Shown here in pieces: positions 1 through 8,675 of a stretch of DNA of 44,505 bases. The notes beneath the pieces are model-generated. The model saw only the letters and a program-made list of their open reading frames with translations. It did not search any database and was not told the DNA's origin. The position numbers were made by a program, and so were the translations under genes. Location of the stretch: assembly GCA_031268975.1 (NCBI GenBank), contig JAIRWM010000083.1:1-44505 (forward strand), in the 5' to 3' direction. Every line of letters starts with the position of its first letter. Positions within the stretch are counted from its first letter, which is position 1. The stretch is from Treponema sp. (GTDB lineage Bacteria; Spirochaetota; Spirochaetia; Treponematales; Breznakiellaceae).

Positions 1-332
1 ATACCGCTGTGATACCCGCCGGCGGAAAAAAACATAAACGGAAAAAGAACGATAAAAACCCCGGCAATGGTGATGTGGTAACAAAGCCGGTAACGCCCGC
101 CGCGTTTCGAGTACGCCAGAAGAGCCAGGGCAAGCAGGGCCGCGATGCCGCCGGCGATAACATTCCCCGCCCCGGCATCGTTTGCCAGGCCGATGAGCGC
201 CGTACTTACGCTGATAAGAAACCCCGCGACAGCCAGCACGGTAAAAATCTTCGCCCTGAATTCCAGCGTTTCGGGAAACAGGGCGTTTTTTACCCACCTA
301 AAAAGGCGTCCCGCCTGAACAACATTTCGCAT
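1..332 (-). CDS. Membrane protein, N-terminal part (runs off left edge)
   Basis: This is the first ~110 residues of a leftward gene that continues beyond base 1. The ATG is at 332-330 and the frame is open to the edge. After a short basic N-terminus (MRNVVQAGRLFRWVKNALF) come at least three hydrophobic stretches, roughly residues 30-48, 55-70 and 85-105, separated by short charged turns such as SKRGGRYR. This layout is common in the membrane sensor part of spirochaete histidine kinases and diguanylate cyclases, but no signalling domain falls inside the window, so function is not assigned. No good ribosome-binding site is visible before this ATG. Confidence 0.6.
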   Translation of the reverse strand, partial: MRNVVQAGRLFRWVKNALFPETLEFRAKIFTVLAVAGFLISVSTALIGLANDAGAGNVIAGGIAALLALALLAYSKRGGRYRLCYHITIAGVFIVLFPFMFFSAGGYHSG

Positions 333-473
333 GGGAATGAGTATAGCATATTGGTGACAGAGAATTTTCAAGCGGCTTTGCGGTAAAACCTCTTCCATGG
401 TCGAAACTCAGCGAATGACGAACCTCGCGGCAGAGCCACGAGGTATCGTCGTTCTGCAAGGTATGGATTTTAT

Positions 474-548
474 GTGGGTTTAATACCCTCACAAACAAAT
501 ATTTTAGCTAGCCAAAAACGCCCCGGAGGGGCGGGGTATTAAACCCAC
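474..548. repeat. 15-base perfect inverted repeat around a GC-rich hairpin
   Basis: GTGGGTTTAATACCC at 474-488 is the exact reverse complement of GGGTATTAAACCCAC at 534-548. The 45 bases between them contain a second hairpin, GCCCC GGA GGGGC. The right arm is part of a 19-base word that recurs at 13956-13974. This architecture fits a miniature transposon-like or REP-like element, or a strong structured RNA. No coding function is visible. Confidence 0.6.
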
Positions 549-556
549 TTGCGAAT
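538..556 (+). repeat. 19-base dispersed repeat, copy 1
   Basis: ATTAAACCCACTTGCGAAT. An identical word is found in the same orientation at 13956-13974, between the sugar-binding protein and the ABC ATPase. Both copies lie in non-coding DNA. The sequences on either side differ, so the boundaries of the shared unit are sharp. Confidence 0.7.
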
Positions 557-660
557 CAAGTTCAGCCGCCGGTTCCAGGCGCGGCGGAACCGCGTACTCC
601 CATAAAATTCATATCCTTTCATTGTTGATACTAGTATACTCATATCCTGGAATAAGAATA

Positions 661-674
661 CCCAATATATTGGG
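661..674. promoter_or_regulatory. Candidate operator of the XRE regulator
   Basis: CCCAATATATTGGG is a perfect 14-base palindrome 42 bases before the ATG of the XRE gene. Small XRE regulators commonly bind such dyads to control their own transcription. Binding by this protein is inference from position. Confidence 0.5.
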
Positions 675-716
675 AAAACAAAGCAACTACTACGAGTTTT
701 ATCGTATTTTTATTAT

Positions 717-1058
717 ATGGGGTTCAGGGAAAATTTAAAATCCCAATTACAGTTTTCAAATATGCTGGTAAAAGAGCTGGCTGCCCGGTCGGGCGTAAAA
801 AAAAAGACCATAGACAGCTATTTGGGGGCCCACGGCTATACCCCTTCGGTTGAAGCCGCCCTCAAAATCGCCCAGGCTCTCGGCGTGTCCGTTGAGTACC
901 TTGTTACCGGCAGGGAAATCGAAAAACAGCGTCCTCTGTCCTCCCTGCCCCAGGACGTGCAGGAAATAGTCCGGGCGGCCGAACGTCTGCCCGGTAAAGA
1001 TCGCCAGATAGTGTTCACCCTCGCCAATTCGCTGGGAAACCGCCAGAATCCCGTCTAG
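717..1058 (+). CDS. XRE-family helix-turn-helix regulator
   Basis: This 113-residue cytoplasmic DNA-binding protein has a Cro/C1-type HTH domain at about residues 8-62. The pattern LVKELAARSGVKKKTIDSYL gives the two HTH helices and ALKIAQALGVSVEYLVTG the closing helix, a classic HTH_3 layout. The C-terminal 45 residues are polar and helical (LPQDVQEIVRAAERLPGKDR) and may mediate dimerisation. The gene stands alone, converges on the cysE operon, and is preceded by a palindrome at 661-674. There is no Shine-Dalgarno; a TATTAT sequence abuts the ATG, so the mRNA leader may be very short or the true start slightly downstream. Target genes are unknown. Confidence 0.85.
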   Translation: MGFRENLKSQLQFSNMLVKELAARSGVKKKTIDSYLGAHGYTPSVEAALKIAQALGVSVEYLVTGREIEKQRPLSSLPQDVQEIVRAAERLPGKDRQIVFTLANSLGNRQNPV

Positions 1059-1084
1059 GACAACCGGGTTTACCGGGACGCGGC

Positions 1085-1978
1085 TTAGCGGGCGCCTTTT
1101 ACAATCTGGTCCCGGCCGTGAATGTAGACTCGGCTTCCGGCGGGGACGGACTCGGTTATCCACACATTGCCCCCAATAACCGAATCCCGGCCGATAACGG
1201 TGTCCCCGCCGAGAATGGTCGCCCCGGAATAAATCGTAACATTGTCTTCTATGGTTGGATGGCGTTTCTTGACCGCGTCTTCTTTCCTGACGGAAAGGGC
1301 GCCCAGAGTAACACCCTGGTAAAGCTTGACATTAAGCCCGATAACACAGGTCTCCCCCACGACGACCCCGGTACCGTGATCTATAAAAAACGATCCGCCG
1401 ATTTTCGCTCCGGGATGTATGTCAATGCCGGTTTTGCTGTGAACCAGTTCGCTCATCATTCTTGGAATAAGCGGCACTTCCCTTGTCCAAAAAAAGTGGG
1501 CAAGCCGGTGAACCATAATCGCCTCAAGTCCCGGATAGGCAAGAATAACTTCTTCGGTACTTTTCGAGGCGGGATCGCCCCTGAACGCCGCTTCCACGTC
1601 AAGTCTGAGGATGTTCCGTATGGCGGGAAGTTCGTCAAAAAAATCGTCCACTAAAAGGGCGGCGGCGGCGTGGCATCCCTTCCAGTTTTTCAAATCGCCG
1701 CCCCGTTCCTTGCGGATGGAAAAGGCGACGCTTTTTTCAACTTCCCGAACCAGATTCCGGGCGGCGTTGTTTACCCGTTCAGTGATAACCAGGGACAGAC
1801 TGTCGGTATCCAGTCCTTCCATTTCTCCAAAACCCGGAAAGACCAGCTCGCCAAGTTCGCGGACAATGCCTTCCACGCTTTTTTTGGAGGGAAGATTCGC
1901 TTCGCCCGCGGGATTTACAAGGCCGTATGTTTCGTACGATTCCAGCAGGATTTCGGTGTTTTTAGCCAGTCTCTGCAT
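1085..1978 (-). CDS. cysE: Serine O-acetyltransferase (EpsC/CysE type)
   Basis: This 297-residue cytosolic enzyme transfers acetyl from acetyl-CoA to L-serine, giving O-acetylserine, the acceptor for sulfide in cysteine synthesis. The C-terminal ~150 residues form the left-handed beta-helix of hexapeptide repeats ([44 protein letters not shown]). The DHGTG segment holds the catalytic histidine and [10 protein letters not shown]-like text precedes it. The long helical N-terminus is typical of the EpsC group. The start is the ATG at 1978, preceded by AGGAGG; the longer open frame upstream lies in patatin coding sequence. It overlaps the patatin 3' end by 17 bases, so the two are translationally coupled. 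No cysteine synthase gene is in the window. Confidence 0.92.
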   Translation of the reverse strand: MQRLAKNTEILLESYETYGLVNPAGEANLPSKKSVEGIVRELGELVFPGFGEMEGLDTDSLSLVITERVNNAARNLVREVEKSVAFSIRKERGGDLKNWKGCHAAAALLVDDFFDELPAIRNILRLDVEAAFRGDPASKSTEEVILAYPGLEAIMVHRLAHFFWTREVPLIPRMMSELVHSKTGIDIHPGAKIGGSFFIDHGTGVVVGETCVIGLNVKLYQGVTLGALSVRKEDAVKKRHPTIEDNVTIYSGATILGGDTVIGRDSVIGGNVWITESVPAGSRVYIHGRDQIVKGAR

Positions 1979-2903
1979 ACTTTCCCTCCTGACGGATACC
2001 GCAGCTTTTGTATTTTTTCCGCAGAAGCCCCGCGGCGATCCCCGAACCGAAAAAAGCGTCAAGCTCTTTCCCGCTCTCCCTGACGGCGGCTTCTCCAAGG
2101 GCGACAAGCTGCTTTTTCCGGTCAAAATCAAACATACTGCTGAAATCAGCCGCCTGAATTACCATGTCGGCGGGGGGACGGTGCGATTCGGCCGTGTAAA
2201 TAAGCACCTCAAAACAACGCATCACAACGCTGATACCGGTTTTGTAGCCGGAAGCGGGCATTTCTCTCCATTTGCCCCGGGTGTCGACGGCCAAAATCCG
2301 GGAAACTCCCAGCGCTTTTCCTTCTTCCCTGGCCGCCCAGACAGGCAGGTTGTCCGTGACACCGCCGTCAACAAGACACATGCCGCCGTCAACAACCGGC
2401 TCGAAAAAAGCGGGAAACGACATGGACGTCCGCATGGCCTTGGCGAGGGATCCTGATCTAAGCAGTATCTCCCTGCCCGAAACCAGATCAACGGCGTTGC
2501 AGACAAACGGTATGGAACAATCCTCAATACGCTTGTCCCCGACAAAACTTTCAATCAGGCCGAGCGCTTTGTCGCCGGGATCCACCCCCGGCTTTGCCGC
2601 AAAATTACCGATAAACTGCCCGGTAACAAAAAGCTTTCCGATCGGCCCGCTCATTTTAAAACCGGGGCCTTCCATAAAATCGGAAATGTCCAGCCTCTCA
2701 AGTACAAAATCCTTAAGCTTTTTAATGTCCTCCCCGGCGGCGTAAAGACCGCCGATGATGGCACCCATGGAACAGCCGACGATAAGCGAAGGAGGCGGAT
2801 AGCCGGCCGCTTCAAGAGCGGAAAGCACGCCGATGTGGACAAGGCCCCGCGCGCCGCCGCCCGCGAGTACCAGAGCGTATTTCAGGCCGCGGTCTATCGT
2901 CAT
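1962..2903 (-). CDS. Patatin-like phospholipase (RssA-like)
   Basis: This 313-residue predicted serine lipid acyl hydrolase has the three patatin landmarks: the oxyanion loop GGGARG (15-20), the nucleophile elbow GCSMG with Ser45, and the DGG triplet carrying the catalytic Asp179 in DGGVTDNLP. The Ser-Asp dyad cleaves acyl chains from phospholipids or lysophospholipids. There is no signal peptide, so it is probably cytoplasmic or membrane-associated, as for bacterial RssA/YlbK proteins. It is the middle gene of the activase-patatin-cysE operon, 15 bases after the activase stop and overlapping cysE. The ribosome-binding site is weak, suggesting coupling to upstream translation. The physiological substrate cannot be told from sequence. 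Confidence 0.9.
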   Translation of the reverse strand: MTIDRGLKYALVLAGGGARGLVHIGVLSALEAAGYPPPSLIVGCSMGAIIGGLYAAGEDIKKLKDFVLERLDISDFMEGPGFKMSGPIGKLFVTGQFIGNFAAKPGVDPGDKALGLIESFVGDKRIEDCSIPFVCNAVDLVSGREILLRSGSLAKAMRTSMSFPAFFEPVVDGGMCLVDGGVTDNLPVWAAREEGKALGVSRILAVDTRGKWREMPASGYKTGISVVMRCFEVLIYTAESHRPPADMVIQAADFSSMFDFDRKKQLVALGEAAVRESGKELDAFFGSGIAAGLLRKKYKSCGIRQEGKYAETG

Positions 2904-2918
2904 CGCTTTAGCCAGACG

Positions 2919-5900
2919 CTACTTTCCCGCGGCAAGGCGTTCTTCCCCGGACTTTTCCCCGCACGACGGGCAGCCTTCCTTTTCCGGGCAGGATGCGGTG
3001 CGGGGCCCGCCTTCTCCCTGAGCGTCGACAAGAACCGGAGCGAAGCGGCGGCTTCGTTTTCCGGCTTTGTCAACAAGCCCGGAAATGTCGCCTTTTCCCC
3101 GGAAACGGAGCACGTTCACCATAAAAATGTTGAGCTTGTTGACGATGTTGGGAGGCAGCAGGTTTCCGTCTACTTCCACGGACAATGTGGGGTAGTTCCG
3201 CTCTCTGGCCCAGGGGGTAAAGAGGCCCTCGATAACCCTGCCGATAAGACAGGCGAAGGGACTGATATTCACAATGCCGGAATAGCCGTTTTCCATCGCG
3301 GTGGCGGCGGCCCCGCTTGAAACGGCGATTTCCGAATTGAGTTCCAGGTTTACGAAATGCTCCTGGGTATTCTTCATAATTTCGTGCATGTCGTGGGGCG
3401 TTTCCGGAATAAGGCCTGTCGGTTTCAGTATGGACAGAACTTTCTTTTCGACTGAATGTTTCCACCACTCTTCTATGCCGAGCTTTTTCAAATCCCTCCA
3501 GGGTTTTGAAAAAAGCCGTCTGCCGGGTTTTCGTAACAGGATAAGTTTGTTCAGGGCGTATTCCCGCACAAAGTCCAGATAGTGAATCCACTCGGCAATG
3601 CCTGCCACTTTTACCACGATGCCCCGTTCGCTCATCAGATCGATAAGTTCGCCTACGGCAAAATCGTCCCGGCGTACATATATTTCGCCCACGACAAGAA
3701 CCTTGGGGCATTCGACGACGGTTTTTTTCAGCGGAATTTTTTTTACGTCTCTGGCGACTTTTTGAAGCCCGTTCCATATTTTTTTCGGCTCAAATTCCAC
3801 CGTGTGCATCAGGGTGCGCCAGGAACGCTCGTAATCGGCGAGGGCCGTATCCGGGTCTGCCGCAACGGCCTTGAGCGCCGTCTGTATGTCTTTAAGGTAA
3901 TCGGCAAGTACAAAGCCCCGCCACATTTCCTTGACAAAACCCGAACCAAGCTCCCCGTAGGAATTATCCGCCGAAAGAATGAACACCACGACATTTTCAA
4001 GCCTGAGATCGCGGAAAAGGTTTTCGTAGTACACAAAATACTGGCCGGTACGGCAGGGCCCTGTCGTTATCGGCACAAACAGCAGGTACAGTTCGTCTTT
4101 GCGGTATTTGTCGCCGAAGAAAAACTGAAGGGCGCTGCCGAGAACAAGGTGGCTTGGAACACATTCCTTTCCCGACGCATGGGCCCGCGCTATCTGTATG
4201 GTTTTGTTTGTCGCTACGGGCAGGGGCTCGGCGTTGATTCCGATAGACCGTATCGCGGCGCCTATGTATTCGGTGGAAATCGCCCCCATGTTGGAAAGCA
4301 GCACCTTGACCCGCCTGTTCCCGATAATGGGAACTTTTTCGCCTGTTTTTTCGTTGTCAATCCGCAGATCAAAATTCCGGGAACCGGCGTTCTTTTCCGC
4401 GACAAACTTCCAGCCGTTGCTGTAGCGCTCGGCTTCAATTTCGCCCTGCTTTGCCCGGTATCCGTCAATGATATCCAGAAAAGCTTCGACACGGGTATCC
4501 ACTCCGGCGTCGGCAGAATGGGAATCCAGTTCCAGAATAAGGAACGGTTTTTGTCCCATAATCCATTTAAGATAATGAAGGATGAACGAATCCGGCGCGC
4601 AGGAAAAGTTCGTGATGTAGGTAACATAGACGTTGTCCTGCTTTTTTAAAAGGACGGCAGACTTTACATCCTGCTGTCCGTAATACCAGTACATGTTGGG
4701 GAATATTTTTTCATTCTCAAAGGGAAGTATGTCAAACGGGATAACGGAATATCCCCTGGTGATAAATTTCCTTGGTATGCCCATATTGGCTTCCGGGGTA
4801 AAGGCATTGTACGGCCGCCCCAAAAGGGCGATAACCGGCCGCCCCGCTCCCCGGGCTTCTTCCAGAGCTTCCCGGCCAAGCTTTTGCGACGCTTCAAAGT
4901 ACGCCTGCTGCCGCTTCATCGCGGCGTTAAACGCCGCTTCCGTTTCCGCTTCGCTTATTCCCAGGCGGCTTGTCATTTGGACAAAAAGTTCCAGCGCCTT
5001 GCCGTTACCGAACTTGAAGCTTACCACCAGCGGCAGCCATTTTGCCTTGTCCACGCCGGGAAAGGCTTTTTCCACATAGTACGGAAGCGCCTGGGTAATC
5101 GGGCAAAAGTTCGCGTGAACATCCTGTTCGTAGCTGGGCATGTCCCTGAAATGGGGAAGCAGCACATAATCCGCCCCCTTGTCCAGACAATCCTGTACGG
5201 CTCCGTGGGCGATTTCCGCCGGGAAACAATACGTGGACTCCGCCCTTGCCACACCGGCGTGGGCGACTTCCGTTGAAAGGAATGTTTTTATCCCCAGTTC
5301 ATGGAAAAACCAGGAATAAAGCGGATACAGTGAATGGACGGAAAAGCAGCGCGGAATACCCACGGTAAAATCGCGCCTGAAAGCGGCATCCGCGGTGGCC
5401 GCCGGCGGGGCGAATTCTTCAAACAGCAGTTTCTGACGTTTTTCCACATAGTCGAACACCTGTACGTCTTTTACGGATTTCCGCATATTCGTGTACTTGT
5501 TGCAGCGGCCGCCGAACATGTACTTGTGTCCGTCGACATTCAGCACCTGTATTGGGCAGTAATTGTCGCAGCTTTGGCACTTGAATACCCGCTCATATAC
5601 AATTTCCCGGGAAAGCAGCTTGTCGATAACAACGGCCTTTTCTTCAAGAAGGCCGCCGGCATGTTTGCGTTTTGCCAGAAGGGCCACACCGAAGCAGCCC
5701 ATAAGTTCAGGGGAAGGCGGCACAAGGATTTCCTTGTCAAGGAGCATGGCGAACGCCAGGGGAACGGCGGTGTTTTTCGCCACCCCGCCCTGGAGGAACA
5801 CCCTGCCGCCGATGGTACGGTTCCCCACAACCCGGTTCAGGTAATTCGCCACAATGGAGCAGACAATACCGGCGGTAATGTTTTCTTTGCTGGCCCCCTG

Positions 5901-7361
5901 CTGCACCGCTTTGCGGATATCACTGTTGATAAAAGCGGAACAATGCTCGCCGAATTTAAGCGGCGCGCCGGCGTTAAACGCCAGCGGCCCTATCTCCGGC
6001 GCGCTGTGAATGGAAAGGTCGCCGGATGCACTTTCTTCAAGAAACGATCCGGTTCCGGCAGAACAGGCTTCGTTCATCGCGTAATCTATGGGAACCCCGT
6101 TTTTAAGAAGCACATACTTCGCGTCCTGTCCGCCTATTTCAAAAATCGTTTCGACTTCCGGATCAAAGTACGTGGTTCCAACAGCGTGGGCTATAATTTC
6201 ATTGTACACCCCCGGGGTCTCAAGGAAGACCCCGAGTATTTCCCTGCTGGAACCGGTTGTGGAAACAAGGCGTATATCAATATCCGCACCGCCTGTATCC
6301 CTGGTTATTTTTTCCTGAATTACCGAAAGGCATTCCTTGAGCGCCTTTACCGGATCCCCGTGGGTACGGCCGTAGTGGCTTGCCGCAACTTCGTCGGTTT
6401 CCATATCAACAAGGCAGGCTTTTGTCGTAGTTGATCCGCCGTCGACGCCCAGTATGTAGCGCCTTCCGGCCTGGACCCTGCCGTCGCTCTTTTCAAAAAA
6501 ACGGACCTTGCCCTCCCAGTCTTTGAGGGCGGATAACGCGCCGAAGCGGATTTCGTTCGCCTTGAGGAGCTTTTCTTCTTCGGGAAGGGGACTTCCCGAA
6601 GAAGGCGCCAGCGCCGCCGCTCCCAGCGCCTCAAACACCGGTGCCGATTCGGGAATAACGAACTCGATTTCCGGAGCCTTTTCCCTGATAAACCGGATAA
6701 TGTGACGGTTCAGGGTAATGCCGCCGGTAAGTACAACTTTGCCTGAATGTACCTTTGCCCGTTTGAGAAAATCGATAACCTTGACGGCCATTACATCGGA
6801 CAGTGAAAGAACAATGTCCTCTTTTGTGGCTTCCCGTTTATTTAAGCGGTGGGTACAATCGCTTTTCATAAATACCGAACAGCGTGTGGAAAGCGGATAC
6901 ACTTTTGCCGTATCGGGAACCCGGTCAATATCGGCCAGGGTCATGTCCATGCGGGCAAGCTGCTGTTTGAGAAATTCGCCGGTACCGCTGGCACATTTGT
7001 TGCCGGAAAAGTTGTTGACGATTTTCCCTTCTTCGTTCAGCCGGTACACGACAAGGTCTTCCCCGCCCATGCTTACCACGGCGTCCGCCTTGATGGAAAG
7101 CGCCCGGAGCGCCGCTTCCACGCAAAGGGGTTCCAGGGTTCCCGCGGCGTCAAACATAAAACGGCCCTCGTTTCCGGTAACAAGGGTGGGAAGTCCGGGA
7201 GTTATATTCCCTTCGGCAAGCAGTTTTTTTACCGCCGAGGCAAAATCCCCCTCGTGGGGAACGGCGGCGCTCCAGACGCACCGGAGGCCGCCGGAAGGAT
7301 CTTTTTCCGCCAGAGCCATTTTCAGGCTGGTGGAACCGATATTGATACCTAAAGAACGCAT
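2919..7361 (-). CDS. Giant 2-hydroxyacyl-CoA dehydratase activase-like fusion protein
   Basis: 1480 residues. Two BadF/BadG/BcrA/BcrD (ASKHA) ATPase domains lie in tandem: residues ~1-270 (GINIGSTSLK, CASGTGEF) and ~300-570 (GVDGGSTTTK, GGQDAK, CSAGTGSF). The cysteines in the C-A/S-GTG segments are where family activases bind a [4Fe-4S] cluster at a dimer interface. A Cys-rich motif CQSCDNYCPI follows near 640-650, then DUF2229 (~690-930) and an HgdB-like region (~1050-1400). The tail is Cys-rich (CPEKEGCPSCGE). In the first domain GGQD is GGED. Activases couple ATP hydrolysis to low-potential electron transfer to radical dehydratases; this fusion class is common in anaerobes but its substrate is not established. 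A GAGGAAG ribosome-binding site precedes the ATG. It leads the patatin-cysE operon; no separate dehydratase subunits are nearby. Confidence 0.88.
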   Translation of the reverse strand: MRSLGINIGSTSLKMALAEKDPSGGLRCVWSAAVPHEGDFASAVKKLLAEGNITPGLPTLVTGNEGRFMFDAAGTLEPLCVEAALRALSIKADAVVSMGGEDLVVYRLNEEGKIVNNFSGNKCASGTGEFLKQQLARMDMTLADIDRVPDTAKVYPLSTRCSVFMKSDCTHRLNKREATKEDIVLSLSDVMAVKVIDFLKRAKVHSGKVVLTGGITLNRHIIRFIREKAPEIEFVIPESAPVFEALGAAALAPSSGSPLPEEEKLLKANEIRFGALSALKDWEGKVRFFEKSDGRVQAGRRYILGVDGGSTTTKACLVDMETDEVAASHYGRTHGDPVKALKECLSVIQEKITRDTGGADIDIRLVSTTGSSREILGVFLETPGVYNEIIAHAVGTTYFDPEVETIFEIGGQDAKYVLLKNGVPIDYAMNEACSAGTGSFLEESASGDLSIHSAPEIGPLAFNAGAPLKFGEHCSAFINSDIRKAVQQGASKENITAGIVCSIVANYLNRVVGNRTIGGRVFLQGGVAKNTAVPLAFAMLLDKEILVPPSPELMGCFGVALLAKRKHAGGLLEEKAVVIDKLLSREIVYERVFKCQSCDNYCPIQVLNVDGHKYMFGGRCNKYTNMRKSVKDVQVFDYVEKRQKLLFEEFAPPAATADAAFRRDFTVGIPRCFSVHSLYPLYSWFFHELGIKTFLSTEVAHAGVARAESTYCFPAEIAHGAVQDCLDKGADYVLLPHFRDMPSYEQDVHANFCPITQALPYYVEKAFPGVDKAKWLPLVVSFKFGNGKALELFVQMTSRLGISEAETEAAFNAAMKRQQAYFEASQKLGREALEEARGAGRPVIALLGRPYNAFTPEANMGIPRKFITRGYSVIPFDILPFENEKIFPNMYWYYGQQDVKSAVLLKKQDNVYVTYITNFSCAPDSFILHYLKWIMGQKPFLILELDSHSADAGVDTRVEAFLDIIDGYRAKQGEIEAERYSNGWKFVAEKNAGSRNFDLRIDNEKTGEKVPIIGNRRVKVLLSNMGAISTEYIGAAIRSIGINAEPLPVATNKTIQIARAHASGKECVPSHLVLGSALQFFFGDKYRKDELYLLFVPITTGPCRTGQYFVYYENLFRDLRLENVVVFILSADNSYGELGSGFVKEMWRGFVLADYLKDIQTALKAVAADPDTALADYERSWRTLMHTVEFEPKKIWNGLQKVARDVKKIPLKKTVVECPKVLVVGEIYVRRDDFAVGELIDLMSERGIVVKVAGIAEWIHYLDFVREYALNKLILLRKPGRRLFSKPWRDLKKLGIEEWWKHSVEKKVLSILKPTGLIPETPHDMHEIMKNTQEHFVNLELNSEIAVSSGAAATAMENGYSGIVNISPFACLIGRVIEGLFTPWARERNYPTLSVEVDGNLLPPNIVNKLNIFMVNVLRFRGKGDISGLVDKAGKRSRRFAPVLVDAQGEGGPRTASCPEKEGCPSCGEKSGEERLAAGK

Positions 7362-7626
7362 ATTTTCTTCCTCAAAAACGGGGACACGTTGACCAAACCC
7401 GAACCGGGCGGAAATTTCCGGCTGATTCGGCGTTGAACGGCAATTCTGCCCGATTTAGTCAATGATAACAGAGTTGAGTAAAGGATTCAACACGGCGGGC
7501 GTAAATTCCGGCCCGGTCCCGTGCGTAACCGAGGATGAACGCCGGACGAGGGGGCCGCCCGGTACATGACCGAAACGCCCCGCGTTTTGGATCGACATGG
7601 ATGCCGGCATATTGCGGAATTTTAAA

Positions 7627-8667
7627 ATGAATGATACGGTATTGCTCATGATCAGGACAAAGTTTGCCCCCGTAGTTGCCGCGGCTCTTTTATGCGCTTT
7701 TACCGGTTCCGCCGCCGCCCAGAACAGCGCCATCCAGGCCGCCGGCGCGGAAAATACCGCCCTCGATTCCATTTCCCTCAAGGCCCTTCAAAACTATGCG
7801 TACAAAGCGAGCGACATCACCATTACCCGCTTTGTCTCCGATACAAACGGCTATTACGCCTTTGACGTGGTCTATAGCTCCATGAATCTTTCCGTAAGCG
7901 CCCGGTTCCGCGTACCCAAAACCGCGCCGCGGGGCCTTATCCTCATGTTTCGGGGCCATCAGTTCGAGCGGGGCTACTATACCGGCAAAGGCACGGAAAA
8001 TGTCGGCCGCCGTTACCTTGAAGCGGGTTATGCCACCGTCGCCCCGGATTTTCTCGGTTATGCCGCGTCCAGCGCCACCCCGGCCCCGGCGCAGGCTCAT
8101 CAACTGTACTCGATTATCAACGCCGTTGAACTGTACATGAGCATGCAGAATCCCGTGTTCCGCGTCGCGCCGGGCGTCGCCGTTCCCCCGGAAGCCCGCG
8201 CCGCCCTGCCCGCTTCGTTCAGCCGTTTCGGCGTATGGGGACACAGCAACGGGGGCCAGGTTGCGTTGCATTTCCTCGAAATGGTAAAAAAACCCATTCC
8301 CGCAATCCTGTGGGCCCCGGTTACCCTGGACTATCCGGACAATGTGGCCCACTACAGCCGGAACACCGTCTGGGCCGACGCCTTCAAGGCCAGCCACGCC
8401 GCCGCCGACTTTGCCCTGAGCCGCTTTCTGGGCAGCATCGCCCCGGGCACCCCGATTTTTCTGGAACAGGGGACCGCGGACAGATCCGTTCCCAAAAGCT
8501 GGAGCGACGGCTTCGCCGCCGCCGTCGCCTCGGAAAACGCCCGGCGATCCGACTCAAACAAAATCGCCCTTACATACCGTCTGTACGACAACGCGAACCA
8601 CGATTTGGAGCCCCACCTGCAGACGGTCTGGGCCCAGGACGTCGAGTTTTGGCGGCGGCATTTATAG
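7627..8667 (+). CDS. Exported alpha/beta-hydrolase (esterase/peptidase-like)
   Basis: This 346-residue predicted secreted serine hydrolase has a hydrophobic segment (FAPVVAAALLCAFTGSAAA) followed by AQ, a typical signal peptide with AxA cleavage. The alpha/beta-hydrolase core has the nucleophile elbow GHSNGG (Ser207), an acidic residue in GTADRSVP (Asp285) and His325 in NANHDL. The oxyanion region is probably RGHQFERG. The layout resembles acetyl-xylan esterase, prolyl oligopeptidase and secretory lipase families, so the substrate stays open. Start choice is uncertain: in-frame ATGs lie at 7597, 7627 and 7648. 7627 has a weak GCGGA upstream and gives a sensible signal-peptide length. It is followed after 8 bases by the C39-like peptidase, so the two are probably co-transcribed. 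Confidence 0.82.
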   Translation: MNDTVLLMIRTKFAPVVAAALLCAFTGSAAAQNSAIQAAGAENTALDSISLKALQNYAYKASDITITRFVSDTNGYYAFDVVYSSMNLSVSARFRVPKTAPRGLILMFRGHQFERGYYTGKGTENVGRRYLEAGYATVAPDFLGYAASSATPAPAQAHQLYSIINAVELYMSMQNPVFRVAPGVAVPPEARAALPASFSRFGVWGHSNGGQVALHFLEMVKKPIPAILWAPVTLDYPDNVAHYSRNTVWADAFKASHAAADFALSRFLGSIAPGTPIFLEQGTADRSVPKSWSDGFAAAVASENARRSDSNKIALTYRLYDNANHDLEPHLQTVWAQDVEFWRRHL

Positions 8668-8675
8668 GAAAAACC

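Larger units (their letters stand above)
333..716. other. Intergenic gap with nested palindromes, no convincing gene
   Basis: This 384-base gap separates the leftward membrane gene from the rightward XRE gene. It holds a hairpin near 421-442 (CCTCG..GGC / GCC..CGAGG around a 3-base loop, one mismatch), a long inverted repeat at 474-548, a short palindrome ATACTAGTAT near 628 and the palindrome at 661-674. A 66-residue leftward reading frame at 298-498 overlaps the membrane gene and the inverted repeat, and has no recognisable domain. I treat it as chance or as a repeat-encoded frame. Confidence 0.5.

Noticed and set aside
298-498. 66-residue leftward reading frame
   Set aside because: It overlaps the membrane gene start and the inverted repeat, has no domain, and is better explained by the repeat.
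8235-8675. Long N-terminal extension of the C39-like peptidase frame
   Set aside because: The extension is the shadow frame of the esterase gene; a ribosome-binding site supports the start at 8676.
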